Assembly (NCBI GenBank): GCA_965223405.1
Contig: CBDCWO010000006.1
Location: forward strand, 3,782,001 to 3,846,000
DNA length: 64,000 nt
Origin: CBDCWO01 sp965223405
GTDB lineage: Bacteria; Bacteroidota; Bacteroidia; Chitinophagales; Saprospiraceae
Reading direction: 5' to 3'
In this document: positions 8,322 through 18,693 of the stretch, in pieces
Position numbering within the stretch: the first letter of the stretch is position 1
Layout of the letters: each line of letters starts with the position of its first letter
Program-made: the position numbers and the translations under genes
Notes under the pieces: model-generated
Seen by the model: only the letters and a program-made list of their open reading frames with translations
What the model was told of the DNA's origin: nothing
The model's database searches: none

Positions 8322-10229
8322 ATGGCTCAATACACAGAAGATAGTGTAAAATCGTTGGACTGGAAAGAACACATCAGGCTAAGGCCGGGAATGTATATTG
8401 GCAAATTAGGAGATGGTAGTTCTCAGGACGACGGTATTTATATCCTGCTGAAAGAAGTCATTGACAATTCTGTAGACGAATATGTAATGGGAGTAGGCAA
8501 AAGTATTGAGATTGCTGTGCATGAGGGCACGGTTAGAGTAAGAGATTACGGACGGGGAATACCATTAGGAAAAGTAGTGGATTGTGTATCAAAGATCAAT
8601 ACCGGAGCCAAATACGATTCGAAAGTATTCAAAAAATCTGTTGGCCTAAATGGAGTTGGTACCAAAGCAGTCAATGCTCTGGCCCAGCATTTTAGAGTAG
8701 AGTCCTTTCGTGACGGTCGATCAAAAGTGGCGGTTTTTAACAATGGGGTTCTTAAAGAAAATGCTAAGGTTAGAAAAACAGACCAATCCAACGGGACCTT
8801 AATTGAATTCAGACCGGATGAATCGATTTTTAAAAATTTTCGCTTCAACCATGAATATATTGAAAATCAACTCTGGAATTACGCTTATTTAAACGCCGGA
8901 TTGAAGATCAAATTCAATGGCAAAACCTTAGTTTCAAAAAATGGACTATTGGACTTATTGACCCGCAAAACGGAGGAAGAGAGCTTGAGGTACCCGATCA
9001 TGCACTTGACCGGCGATGACATTGAGGTTGCCCTTACTCACGGCCAGCATTACGGAGAAGAATACTATTCCTATGTAAACGGTCAATACACCACTCAGGG
9101 AGGAACACATTTATCTGCCTTCCGGGAGGGTTTAGTCAACACCGTTCGTAATTTTTACAATAAATCTTTCGATGCCAAGGATATCAGGGCTTCAGTTATT
9201 GCCGCAATAAGTATCCGAGTGGAAGAACCGGTCTTTGAGTCGCAAACCAAAACCAAACTGGGATCCCAAACAATCAGTCCAAAAGGGGTGACTATTCGTA
9301 CATTTATCGATAAGTTTCTAGGAGAGAAACTAGATAATTATTTACATAGACATAGTGAGATAGCCGAAGCTCTCCTAAAGCGGATTCAACAATCCGAGCG
9401 GGAACGAAAAGAAATGGCGGGGGTCAAAAAATTAGCTAATCAAAGAGCTAAAAAGGCTAATCTTCACAATAAAAAATTAAGAGATTGTAGAATACACCTG
9501 GATGACAAGAAAGGAGAGGAAGAAAAAAAACTGGCAACGACCATATTCATCACGGAAGGGGATTCAGCAAGTGGATCAATTACTAAATCCAGGGATGTGG
9601 GGACTCAGGCTGTATTCAGTTTGCGGGGAAAACCCTTGAACTGTTTTGGTATGACAAAAAAAGTAGTATATCAAAATGAAGAACTTAATTTACTACAGCA
9701 TGCTCTGAATATCGAAGATGGGATCGATTATCTGCGTTATAATCGCGTAGTTATTGCAACTGACGCAGATGTAGACGGCATGCATATTCGCTTATTGTTA
9801 CTGACATTTTTTCTGCAGTTCTTTCCGGACCTGGTCAAAAAGGGCCATCTATACATCCTGGACACTCCCTTGTTCCGCGTAAGAGATAAGCAAAAAACGA
9901 TTTATTGCTATAGTGAATTAGAAAAACAAAAAGCGATCGACCAATTGAGGGGCAAAGCTGAAATTACTAGATTTAAAGGATTGGGGGAAATTTCTCCGGA
10001 TGAGTTTGGAGATTTTATTGGAGAAAATATTCGACTTCAACCCGTGATATTAAATGAGCATACCAACATGGATAAGCTCCTCACTTATTATATGGGTAAA
10101 AATACCCCTGATCGTCAAAGGTTTATCATTGATAATTTGAAGGTCGAAATTGATGAGATAGAAGATATAGCAAACGGAGAAAAATCCGAGAAACCGATCA
10201 CCAAAAAGTTAGTTACCCAATTACAATAG
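8322..10229 (+). CDS. parE: DNA topoisomerase IV subunit B (type IIA ATPase subunit)
   Basis: A 635-residue type IIA topoisomerase ATPase subunit. The GHKL ATP-binding site is visible as EVIDNSVDEY (residues 45-54), DYGRGIP (75-81) and GLNGVGTKAVNALA. The transducer domain follows. The TOPRIM metal site is EGDSASG (about 412) and DADVDG (about 481), and the C-terminus has RFKGLGEISPDEF. The length and the unusual opening (SLDWKEHIRLRPGMYIGKLG) fit the Bacteroidota ParE group better than GyrB. The partner ParC is not adjacent; an alpha/beta hydrolase follows after 159 bases. GyrB remains a possible alternative name, but the type IIA subunit identity is certain. Confidence 0.92.
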   Translation: MAQYTEDSVKSLDWKEHIRLRPGMYIGKLGDGSSQDDGIYILLKEVIDNSVDEYVMGVGKSIEIAVHEGTVRVRDYGRGIPLGKVVDCVSKINTGAKYDSKVFKKSVGLNGVGTKAVNALAQHFRVESFRDGRSKVAVFNNGVLKENAKVRKTDQSNGTLIEFRPDESIFKNFRFNHEYIENQLWNYAYLNAGLKIKFNGKTLVSKNGLLDLLTRKTEEESLRYPIMHLTGDDIEVALTHGQHYGEEYYSYVNGQYTTQGGTHLSAFREGLVNTVRNFYNKSFDAKDIRASVIAAISIRVEEPVFESQTKTKLGSQTISPKGVTIRTFIDKFLGEKLDNYLHRHSEIAEALLKRIQQSERERKEMAGVKKLANQRAKKANLHNKKLRDCRIHLDDKKGEEEKKLATTIFITEGDSASGSITKSRDVGTQAVFSLRGKPLNCFGMTKKVVYQNEELNLLQHALNIEDGIDYLRYNRVVIATDADVDGMHIRLLLLTFFLQFFPDLVKKGHLYILDTPLFRVRDKQKTIYCYSELEKQKAIDQLRGKAEITRFKGLGEISPDEFGDFIGENIRLQPVILNEHTNMDKLLTYYMGKNTPDRQRFIIDNLKVEIDEIEDIANGEKSEKPITKKLVTQLQ

Positions 10230-10388
10230 AGAAAATACATTTTTTCCTACGACCTTTCATTCACCTGAAAATTATATAATCTTATCAGATGTTAATACCG
10301 AGGATTGAGTATTTACGACATGCATCTTGTTACATTGGCTGCTTTTTACTATGACTTAGTTATTTTTACCGGTAAGGATTGAGATAAG

Positions 10389-11303
10389 ATGGCTAAAAGG
10401 ATTAAAAAGAGACAGGTATTTGCGGTTTTCATGGTGTTGTCTGTGTTAATCATTTATATTCTCAGCCGGAGTAAATTTCTGGAATTCAGAGACGATCCCA
10501 GGAATATTGAAAAACGGCTTGAATTGGCTACCGGATATCAACCCATACTGCCTGGATATATTGATCATGGAGGAAAGGAATTGCATTATGTACAGGTAGG
10601 AGATAGAGAAAAACCTCTGTTATTTTTTGTTCACGGCTCACCTGGATCGTGTACCGCCTATATGCCCTATCTTGAGGATAGCTCTCTGTTAAATCAGTTT
10701 CAAATGATGGCGGTAGATCGTCCGGGATTTGGATACTCTCAGTTTGGCAGAGCCGAACCATCTCTGAAAAATCAAATGGAAGCTATGGTACCATTACTCC
10801 AGGATGCTGGTGCAGTTCCAAAGATATTAGTGGGTCATAGTCTGGGAGGTCCGTTGATTGCGAAATTGGCAATGGATCATCCGGAATTGGTGTCTGCATT
10901 AATCTTAATTGCGCCATCCATTGATCCTGGATTGGAACCCAGGGAATGGTGGAGAAAACCACTGAACTGGTTTTTTATACGTTGGTTACTACCACCTTCA
11001 TTTAGAGTAAGTAACCAGGAAATTATGTTTTTGTATCAGGAACTGGTGAAGATGGATTCCGATTGGCACAAAATCTCCATTCCAGTCACAGTTTTACATG
11101 GAGATCAGGATCAATTGGTGCCGGTAGGTAATGTGAATTACGCGGAGCGTAAGCTAAAACACATTGAACATTTTAATAAAAGGATTATCCCAGGTAATGA
11201 TCATTTTATACTTTGGAGCAAAAGCCATTTGGTCAAACAAGAAGCACGTCAGATCCTGACCATAATTCAGCAACAAGATTCTGCACAGAGCTCTAAAAAT
11301 TAG
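10389..11303 (+). CDS. Alpha/beta hydrolase, membrane-anchored
   Basis: A 304-residue hydrolase with one N-terminal membrane segment (about residues 10-25). The alpha/beta-hydrolase fold is shown by the oxyanion motif HGSPGS (about residue 82), the nucleophile elbow GHSLGG (Ser about 151), the acid in HGDQDQLV (about 240) and the catalytic His in GNDHFI (about 272). The substrate is unknown; esterase, lipase-like or haloperoxidase-like roles all fit. It is preceded by its own short leader and converges with the FG-GAP lipoprotein gene. Confidence 0.8.
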   Translation: MAKRIKKRQVFAVFMVLSVLIIYILSRSKFLEFRDDPRNIEKRLELATGYQPILPGYIDHGGKELHYVQVGDREKPLLFFVHGSPGSCTAYMPYLEDSSLLNQFQMMAVDRPGFGYSQFGRAEPSLKNQMEAMVPLLQDAGAVPKILVGHSLGGPLIAKLAMDHPELVSALILIAPSIDPGLEPREWWRKPLNWFFIRWLLPPSFRVSNQEIMFLYQELVKMDSDWHKISIPVTVLHGDQDQLVPVGNVNYAERKLKHIEHFNKRIIPGNDHFILWSKSHLVKQEARQILTIIQQQDSAQSSKN

Positions 11304-11440
11304 GTTGTAAGTAAATTTAGATTTTATTAGTTATCTGGCATAAATCTAAAATAAGGTAGCCAGGAATTTCAATTTTGACCAACACGCACCCCTCCTGTTT
11401 CATCAAGTCGAAAATCCCTTAACCACTCCTGAACAAGGGA

Positions 11441-14400
11441 TCATCTATTGAGCATATAGATCCTCAATTTGTCTTGATTTGCTGCGGCTGCAAAGCCCCA
11501 AATCCCATTGATATAAATAGGTTGCAACTCTTTGATATCATAATGCAGATCCATCCCACTTTGTTTTCTACTTACAGGTGTAAAATCTTTGCCATTTCCC
11601 ATCAGGACCAATCCGATCAATGCATCATTTCTGGGAGTTTCTACTTCAGAACCATAAAGGTTTCCCGCAACAATCAGGTCGGGCCAAGTATCTTCATTGA
11701 TATCTTGAATCAGAATATCATTGATATTGGATACCTGTGCTTCCATTGGCAGAGGATGGGCGGTTAACCCCCCTTTGCCATCGTTTTCCAGCCATACGCT
11801 TGCGAATCCGTAAGCATTTAATTCCAAGGCAGATTGCAGAGCGTTAGTTCCATAAATTTCGTTTATGTTGGAACTGGCAAAAATGTCATAATTTGGAAAT
11901 TTCTCTTTCAACTTTGGAATTTGCTGCGACGAACACGACCTGCCTCGTACTGGAAATCGCTCACCAAAATTGTAATAGCTTAGAACGATATCTGAACTAC
12001 CATTTTCATCGAAGTCATCAAAAAATACAGAAAAAGGCTCCTGAGGGCTGGCTTTGTATTTGTAATTGAGCCCTAAATTACCCAACACATAGTCCGGATC
12101 ACCATCTTTATCAAGATCTGCGGCTGAAATACTGAACCACCAACCATTGGAGGGTGTATTGCCAAATTTTAATTCATGTTTTACCCATTCGGTATTTGTA
12201 TTTTCAAACCAGGTCACAGGCATCCATTCCCCCACTACGATAAGATCCAAATCGCCATCCAGATCTGAATCTGTCCACTCGGCATCAGTGACCATTCCAA
12301 TATTATTTAGACCGGGAAATACATCCGAAGTTATATTCTCAAATCCCAATTTCCCGTTTTCTTTGGTCAGATTTTTTAAGACTACACTGGAGGTAGGTGT
12401 AGGATAGGCACCGGGAGTTTGTCTGCCACCTACGAAGAGATCCAGGTCTCCATCCTGATCAAAATCTCCAGGTATGACCCGCGAACCACTTATTCGGATA
12501 TCGGGCAAGCTTTGCATGTCTTTAGTAAATCTTCCGGTACCATCATTGAGGTAAAGCCGATCTTTCAGGGTATAAGAGTTTACATCATACTCATTGCCCC
12601 CACTGACCACATAAAGATCCAAATCTCCATCCAGATCAACATCCAAAAATTCGGCATCCATATCTTCCAGGTATACATCCTGTGCCCAGGTTTTTCCATC
12701 TTCTTTGCTAAATGTACTGTTGAAATTTTGGGTATATAATGCGCCACTATGAGTAATTGCTCCTCCAATATAAATGTCATCCAAACCATCTCCATTCACA
12801 TCACCTACTGCCATGCCAGGTCCTAATATGGACATCTGATGAGGGATCAACACCTCACGTTCGTAGTCATCAAATGTATTTTCGGCATGCTTAAAATCAA
12901 TTTTCAAACCATCTGTAATATCAGTAAACAGCGGACGAATTCGGGGCTCGCGAAAAGTATTGGAGAAGTCGTCTTCTTTAACGATCAAGGTTTGATTGGC
13001 AGGTACATTTTCAAAGACGGCCATCTTGCCAGAGGGTTTGATCACTTTTACGGACTCAACGGTGTCTACGCCGTGAAGACCAAAATGAGCTACTTGTTCA
13101 CTGCTGGAGAAGAACCCTCTGGAGCTGGTGAATTCATAATATTGTATGCCATCGTTCAAAGTAATTTCTACCTTGGTTCCGAATACTTCAGCTCCCGGAG
13201 TTTTGTCTAATTGTACTCTCAGAAAGTTCATCTGATCGAAATAATTGGCCTGATTCTCATAAACAAAACTTAGTTCATCGACATTATTGACTACCAAATC
13301 CAGATCGCCATCATTATCCAGATCCCCGTATGCCGCTCCGGTGCTCAATACTTTTTGATCTAGACCCCATTCTTGCATCACTTTATCAAAAGACAGATTT
13401 CCGTTATTTCGATAGATGTAGTTTGCGATAATTTCCTGAGGAAGAATTTCAAGTATTTCTTGTAAATCGATAAATTCCCAAATATCTACTTCTTTGCGAT
13501 CCGGATTGTATTTGATAAAAGTGTCCAGTTGACTGGCCATGTATTCTTCGGTTTTCTTTACTGCATCGGTGTTTCTTAAATCCTCTTTCAGCCCATTTGA
13601 AATAAAAATATCTTTATGGCCATCATTATCAAAATCCGCAGCTAAAGGGCTCCAGCTCCAATCTGTATTACTTATTCCGGCCAAATGACCGATTTCTGAA
13701 AAATGGATTTCTCCCTGCTTGTTTTTTCCCTGATTTAATTGCAGGGTGTTATACATGTACTGACGGTGACCATTTGAGTTTACAATATTCCAGAATTTTT
13801 CGGGCTCCATACCTCCCATATTGGCTTTGATCCGGTAATTATCTTCTGCCACCATATCCACAATGATGATATCCAACCAACCATCGTTGTTGATATCCGC
13901 TGCATCGGATCCCATGCTGAAGTAAGAAATTTGGTCCACATTTTCCAATATTTTGTCTGTAAAAGTTCCATCCCCATTGTTCATATATAGAAAGTCCGGA
14001 CCATCATAATCATTGGCTACGTAGATATCGACCCACCCATCCCGGTTGAAATCTCCGCTAACCGCACTTAATGCATAACCCCGGTTGGCAACGTTTGCTT
14101 CGCTGGTAACTTCTACGAAGGTAGAATCCCGGAATTCCAGTAATCGGCATCCAAAAAGGGTATCTAACCAGTCGCGACCACTTAATGGAGAAAACATGCC
14201 CGGGTTAGGAGGTTGATTAACCATAAACACATCCAAATCTCCATCCCGGTCATAATCTAAGAAATTGGCATGCATGGTTCTCCAAAAATCATTTAGGTTG
14301 TATTGCTGACTTACTTCTATAAAAGTCGTATCACCTTGATTGATATACAGTTCATTGATACGGAGTAAGGGGAAGTCGTCATAAAGGCTTTTGGCAACAT

Positions 14401-14824
14401 AGATATCCAGCCAACCGTCATTATTAATATCTATCATATTGACTCCTGTTGACCATCCTCCTTTGACATTGATGCCTGATTTCTCGGAAATGTCTTCAAA
14501 CTTCAGGTTCCCAAGATTCAAGTACAACTTATCGTCCACCTGGTTGCCGGCAAAATAAAGATCTTGTAATCCATCATTGTTGATATCACCAATCGCAACA
14601 CCACCACCGTCATAGAACGATTCGTAAATCAGTATATTGGCGTGTTGACTATCGATTATCTCATTGGTAAAATCTATGCCGGATTGTTCTGCAGACAGCA
14701 AATTAAATAGCGTTTCCGGTTTCTTTTGAGTCTCGATTGCTTGGGTTTCGGCAACCGGGGCAGTCGTTTTGGGTGTACAAGCTATCCAAACTAGAAGTAC
14801 AAGTAATATATATAGGTATTTCAT
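11441..14824 (-). CDS. FG-GAP/VCBS repeat lipoprotein with ASPIC/UnbV domain
   Basis: A surface lipoprotein of about 1127 residues. The start chosen is MKYLYILLVLLVWIACT, which places a lipobox cysteine after WIA; a start five codons upstream would move the signal peptide inward. At least a dozen calcium-binding FG-GAP/VCBS motifs of the DxNxDGxxD type are visible (DINNDGLQDLYF, DFNRDGWVDIYV, DLDNDGDLDLVV, DFDQDGDLDLFV). In the middle an ASPIC/UnbV-type segment (FTSSRGFFSSSEQVAHFGL) separates two beta-propeller blocks. Such proteins are abundant in marine and sludge Bacteroidota and are thought to bind carbohydrates or proteins at the cell surface. It stands alone, with no SusC/SusD partner here. 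Confidence 0.85.
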   Translation of the reverse strand: MKYLYILLVLLVWIACTPKTTAPVAETQAIETQKKPETLFNLLSAEQSGIDFTNEIIDSQHANILIYESFYDGGGVAIGDINNDGLQDLYFAGNQVDDKLYLNLGNLKFEDISEKSGINVKGGWSTGVNMIDINNDGWLDIYVAKSLYDDFPLLRINELYINQGDTTFIEVSQQYNLNDFWRTMHANFLDYDRDGDLDVFMVNQPPNPGMFSPLSGRDWLDTLFGCRLLEFRDSTFVEVTSEANVANRGYALSAVSGDFNRDGWVDIYVANDYDGPDFLYMNNGDGTFTDKILENVDQISYFSMGSDAADINNDGWLDIIIVDMVAEDNYRIKANMGGMEPEKFWNIVNSNGHRQYMYNTLQLNQGKNKQGEIHFSEIGHLAGISNTDWSWSPLAADFDNDGHKDIFISNGLKEDLRNTDAVKKTEEYMASQLDTFIKYNPDRKEVDIWEFIDLQEILEILPQEIIANYIYRNNGNLSFDKVMQEWGLDQKVLSTGAAYGDLDNDGDLDLVVNNVDELSFVYENQANYFDQMNFLRVQLDKTPGAEVFGTKVEITLNDGIQYYEFTSSRGFFSSSEQVAHFGLHGVDTVESVKVIKPSGKMAVFENVPANQTLIVKEDDFSNTFREPRIRPLFTDITDGLKIDFKHAENTFDDYEREVLIPHQMSILGPGMAVGDVNGDGLDDIYIGGAITHSGALYTQNFNSTFSKEDGKTWAQDVYLEDMDAEFLDVDLDGDLDLYVVSGGNEYDVNSYTLKDRLYLNDGTGRFTKDMQSLPDIRISGSRVIPGDFDQDGDLDLFVGGRQTPGAYPTPTSSVVLKNLTKENGKLGFENITSDVFPGLNNIGMVTDAEWTDSDLDGDLDLIVVGEWMPVTWFENTNTEWVKHELKFGNTPSNGWWFSISAADLDKDGDPDYVLGNLGLNYKYKASPQEPFSVFFDDFDENGSSDIVLSYYNFGERFPVRGRSCSSQQIPKLKEKFPNYDIFASSNINEIYGTNALQSALELNAYGFASVWLENDGKGGLTAHPLPMEAQVSNINDILIQDINEDTWPDLIVAGNLYGSEVETPRNDALIGLVLMGNGKDFTPVSRKQSGMDLHYDIKELQPIYINGIWGFAAAANQDKLRIYMLNR

Positions 14825-15028
14825 ATCATCAATATTCATTCAAAAAAACGGTTGGTTGTTTTGTATTGTTGGTGCAAAGATTACAAAATGTATTGAAATT
14901 TCAGGATTATCTTGGACTAACCTTAATCAATGATTTGTATTAATGTATTACCAAATGCAAAAATTAATAGACACTATCCACTGAACTCCATAGGGATTAT
15001 ACGTCTCTTCATTTTTGCTACCCTGTTA

Positions 15029-17344
15029 TCAAGTGGCAATGGGAGCTCCTAACAGCGTATCGGGAATCCCAAATGCCTGGACCAGGGCTTGACTTTCTCC
15101 TTTCACTTCGTTACAAAGTTTACTAATCAATCTTCGGATGGCTTTTGCTTTATTTCCTTGTAGATAATCATTTTCCAAATACCAGCCGCGATTCTCATAG
15201 ATCGTGTGCAAGGCAAACAAATCGCATAATTCTTGCAAAACTTTTTTAAGCGCCGGATCCTTTTGATTAACCACTACACTTTGAAAGTTTATGAGGATTA
15301 ATTTTTCTACATAAGCATTTGCAGTTTCCAGCATATGCATCTGACAACGTAAAAAAGCTTCAAAGGGGCTAACGCGTCGCTTAAGGTATTTGCGCATTCG
15401 CTGGGCGAGGGTGTATAGCAGTTTCTGCTCCCGGTAGGTAAATGCATCAAGCTGAAACTTCTGGTCTCTGAGATGACCTACATCGGTTCTTCTGGTGACC
15501 ATGGGATTTAATTGAACGATCGATGTGGTAACTCTTCTGGACAAAAGCTTCATAATCCCCAGGTATCCATCGTCATTGAGTTGTTGTTTGAAATTGGTAA
15601 GCATAGACTTGGCTACTAATTGCAGCAATACGGTGTTGTCTCCTTCAAAAGTGGTGAATATGTCGGTATCCGCTTTTAGATCTGCAAAGCGATTTTCATA
15701 TAGGTATCCTTTGCCTCCACAAGCTTCCCGGCAGATTTGCAAGGTGCGGGTGGTGTACCAGGTAGCATACGCTTTAAGGCCGGCTGCATCGGTTTCCACC
15801 TGTCGCAGGTCTCCACCTTGAGCTTGTTCGTATTGTTTGGTCAAATGGGTTAATGCAAAATCCAGGGCATAAGCCGTTGCTAGGGGAAGCATCAGCCTCC
15901 ATTGATGGGTGGGGTAAGTCATCAATCGGGTTTCGGGTTCATCCTGAGCCGGGCCGAATTGCCGACGTTGAAATCCATATTTGATCGCAATAGCCAGTCC
16001 TGATTTTGCAGCGCTCAGTCCAGCTCTGGCCACACAGATTCTTCCTCCTACCAAAGTGGACAACATCGTGAAAAAACGCTTAGATGGATGGCTGATCGGA
16101 CTGGAGTAGGTTCCATCTGTAGCTACTGATCCATATTTATCGAGCATATTCTCCAGAGGAATGCGAATCTGATCAAACCAAATTTTACCATTATCCACGC
16201 CGTTCAGCCCCATTTTATATCCATTGTCCTCTATACGAATCCCCGGCAACAAACGCCCCTCATCATCGCGCAGTGGAACCATGAATGCATGTACTCCGTA
16301 TGCTTCTCCCCGGGTATGCAATTGGGCGAATACTACGGCTATTTTACCATGCAGAGCATTACCAATATACTCTTTGCTCGAATCCGGGGTAGGGGAATGG
16401 ATGACAAACTCCTGATTTTGCAAATCATAAACTGCTGTAGTTTCCAATCCTCTTACGTTTGATCCATGTCCGGTTTCTGTCATAGCAAAACACCCGGGGA
16501 TTTCCAGTTTTCCAATTTTGGATAGATATTTTTGATGGTGCTTTTCGGTCCCCAAATGGAGGACTGCGCCTCCGAAAAGACCAAATTGCACCCCAAATTT
16601 GATGACCAGGCTCAGATCGTGATGGGCCAAAGTCTCAAAGATGGCCGAAAACTGTCCCATGCTGTCAGCACCCCCATAATCATTGGGATAAGACAAAGCC
16701 CCAAATCCCTGTTGAGCCAATAACTGCGCCCAATACAGTACCTGTTGCCGGTGAATATCCTTTGCTCTGGTGTATCGGTAACGGAATACCGGATCCATAA
16801 GTAAGCGGCGAAGCCGGTTTCTGATCTCATGGTAGTCATCATCTAACAAGCGGGTCAATTTTTCAATGGAAAATTCGGCTTTGGTATCTTGTTCTAAAGC
16901 TTTATTCCGGTTGATTTTCCGATATATAATCCGGTAACTTTCTTCATTTTTAATTCCCAACGCCTGCTCAATATCCATTAGTGATTTTCTCACTTTGGGT
17001 GAATCAAAAACGCGATCCTGGTTCTGAGTGGCCGCCTTGGCCATCATCAATCCCAATTCACCGAGGGATAGCCGTTGGTTTACCGGCATTGTTTTTCCAT
17101 ATTTCCGGATCGCGTTGACCCAGATTTGAAACGTTTCCGGAGCGGGAGGCTTCGCCGGATCTATCCAACGGATCATAGTGTCTTGTTCCGACTCACTAAG
17201 GTAGTCCAACTCTCGGATCTTGTCATGGATCAATTGGATTTCGGATGGGCTGAGCACTGAATCGGACCATCCAACATAAAACATGGGTAGAAGGGATAAC
17301 ATTGCAGGTGTAATCTGAGGTAATGCGGTTATGTCGTTAGTCAT
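15029..17344 (-). CDS. Acyl-CoA dehydrogenase/oxidase-like flavoenzyme
   Basis: A 771-residue flavoprotein acting on acyl-CoA. Residues about 1-160 form an all-helical N-terminal extension not found in standard acyl-CoA dehydrogenases. The FAD/substrate domain has CFAMTETGHGSNVRGLETTA (about 285-304), closely resembling acyl-CoA oxidases. The catalytic Glu region is FTTFEGDNTVLL (about 560-570), preceded by CGGKGYLYENR. The architecture and motifs are nearer to peroxisomal-type acyl-CoA oxidases (which pass electrons to oxygen) than to the 380-residue ETF-linked dehydrogenases, but which electron acceptor is used cannot be read from sequence. It is divergent from fabG, with 159 bases between them. 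Confidence 0.85.
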   Translation of the reverse strand: MTNDITALPQITPAMLSLLPMFYVGWSDSVLSPSEIQLIHDKIRELDYLSESEQDTMIRWIDPAKPPAPETFQIWVNAIRKYGKTMPVNQRLSLGELGLMMAKAATQNQDRVFDSPKVRKSLMDIEQALGIKNEESYRIIYRKINRNKALEQDTKAEFSIEKLTRLLDDDYHEIRNRLRRLLMDPVFRYRYTRAKDIHRQQVLYWAQLLAQQGFGALSYPNDYGGADSMGQFSAIFETLAHHDLSLVIKFGVQFGLFGGAVLHLGTEKHHQKYLSKIGKLEIPGCFAMTETGHGSNVRGLETTAVYDLQNQEFVIHSPTPDSSKEYIGNALHGKIAVVFAQLHTRGEAYGVHAFMVPLRDDEGRLLPGIRIEDNGYKMGLNGVDNGKIWFDQIRIPLENMLDKYGSVATDGTYSSPISHPSKRFFTMLSTLVGGRICVARAGLSAAKSGLAIAIKYGFQRRQFGPAQDEPETRLMTYPTHQWRLMLPLATAYALDFALTHLTKQYEQAQGGDLRQVETDAAGLKAYATWYTTRTLQICREACGGKGYLYENRFADLKADTDIFTTFEGDNTVLLQLVAKSMLTNFKQQLNDDGYLGIMKLLSRRVTTSIVQLNPMVTRRTDVGHLRDQKFQLDAFTYREQKLLYTLAQRMRKYLKRRVSPFEAFLRCQMHMLETANAYVEKLILINFQSVVVNQKDPALKKVLQELCDLFALHTIYENRGWYLENDYLQGNKAKAIRRLISKLCNEVKGESQALVQAFGIPDTLLGAPIAT

Positions 17345-17503
17345 CGGATTGTATATTATTGAAATTACTTAGAAGTCATTTAATAACTTTGTTGTTCTTA
17401 GTTTTAAGATAGGTTTTTATTGACTTCTAAATAAACATTTCATTCCACGAAGAGATTAAATCTAATCTTTGTATTATTGCTCATTAACTAAAAATTGTGA
17501 TAA

Positions 17504-18253
17504 ATGGCGCAACTATTGAAAGGCAAAACCGCCTTGATTACCGGTGGAACCAGAGGAATTGGCAGGGGAATTGTAGAATACTTTGCTGCCGAAGGCTGTG
17601 ATGTTGCTTTCACCTATCGTGCTTCAGGTGAAGCTGCAGATACACTGATCGAATCCCTTAAAGGTTCTACGGCAAATGTTATTGGTATCAAATCCGATGC
17701 CTCTTCCTATACTGAAGCGGAGGAATTGATCAAAGAGGTGATCAAGGCTTTTGGAAAAATTGATATCCTGATCAACAACGCAGGAATCACCCGCGACACG
17801 TTAATGCTGCGGATGAGTGAGGCCCATTGGGATGATGTGCTAACTGTAAATCTAAAATCCGCCTTTAATCTTACCAAACATGTACTTAGGCCGATGATGA
17901 AACAACGTGGAGGTAGCATTATCAACATCAGTAGTGTTGTGGGTGTATTTGGAAATGCCGGTCAAGCCAATTATGCGGCATCTAAGGCCGGAATGATTGG
18001 ATTTACCAAGTCTATTGCCAAGGAAGTAGGCTCACGAAATATCCGTTGTAATGCCATAGCTCCGGGATTTATTGCTACTGAGATGACCGACGAATTGGAT
18101 GAAAAGACCATCCAAAACTATTTGTCCGGTATTCCCCTGAAACGACTTGGAACCGCTGAAGATGTGGCTCAGGCCTGTTTGTATTTGGCCTCTGATCATT
18201 CTGCGTATGTGACCGGTCAGGTGCTTAGTGTCTGCGGGGGGATGAGCATGTGA
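17504..18253 (+). CDS. fabG: 3-oxoacyl-[acyl-carrier-protein] reductase
   Basis: A 249-residue SDR that reduces 3-oxoacyl-ACP with NADPH in fatty-acid elongation. The cofactor motif TGGTRGIG is at residues 13-20, NNAG is near 90, and the Ser-Tyr-Lys triad is visible in NISSVVG and NYAASK. The C-terminus (YVTGQVLSVCGGMSM) matches FabG closely. The gene is monocistronic here, not next to acpP or fabF as in many bacteria. The ATG is preceded by an A-rich leader with an AATCTTTG box at 17464-17471, one base short of the -7 consensus. Confidence 0.92.
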   Translation: MAQLLKGKTALITGGTRGIGRGIVEYFAAEGCDVAFTYRASGEAADTLIESLKGSTANVIGIKSDASSYTEAEELIKEVIKAFGKIDILINNAGITRDTLMLRMSEAHWDDVLTVNLKSAFNLTKHVLRPMMKQRGGSIINISSVVGVFGNAGQANYAASKAGMIGFTKSIAKEVGSRNIRCNAIAPGFIATEMTDELDEKTIQNYLSGIPLKRLGTAEDVAQACLYLASDHSAYVTGQVLSVCGGMSM

Positions 18254-18693
18254 ATAGTTAATTAATTGACAATGGCTAATTGTTAATGTGGTGTGGTGAG
18301 AGTTACTTGTTCAGCATGGGGTTGGCAGCATGTAAACTCAGAATCTGAAACAATAACAAAAGGTCTGTAAACTATGATCAACCGAAGATGGCAAATACGA
18401 TTTGAGGGTGTCTGAATATAAGTTAACAGATTCTGAAATATATTCATTTCGACGGAATTCTAAAAACTTACAAAAATGTATCATAGATCTTATTAAATAT
18501 TTGGCAGAAAAGAGATTGTAATATATATTGCACCAGTGGATATCCGGGAGCTTCATGTACTCATTGATCATTAAGGATATGCCAATAAACTCCGAAATTT
18601 AGTTCCTCAATAACCGGAAGAATTCCGGCTCGCATAAAAGAAAAATTCCGATAATTTCTTACGCAGATTTTGTTTAACCAAAATTGCTGCCAT
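18254..18693. other. Intergenic region after fabG
   Basis: About 440 AT-rich bases with no convincing gene or RNA. Short open frames on the minus strand have no family features. The right end must hold the promoter of the T9SS-sorted protein gene, but no clear TAnnTTTG box was found. Confidence 0.35.

Noticed and set aside
11316..11350. Inverted repeat TTTAGATTT / AAATCTAAA between the hydrolase and FG-GAP genes
   Set aside because: Only A/T pairs in a 9-base stem with a 17-base loop; too weak to call a terminator.
12580..14000. Antisense open frames across the FG-GAP gene
   Set aside because: Shadows of the repetitive DxNxDG coding sequence, rich in Ile and Trp, with no independent evidence.
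18338..18571. Minus-strand open frame after fabG
   Set aside because: Rare-looking residue composition, no family features and no promoter or partner genes.
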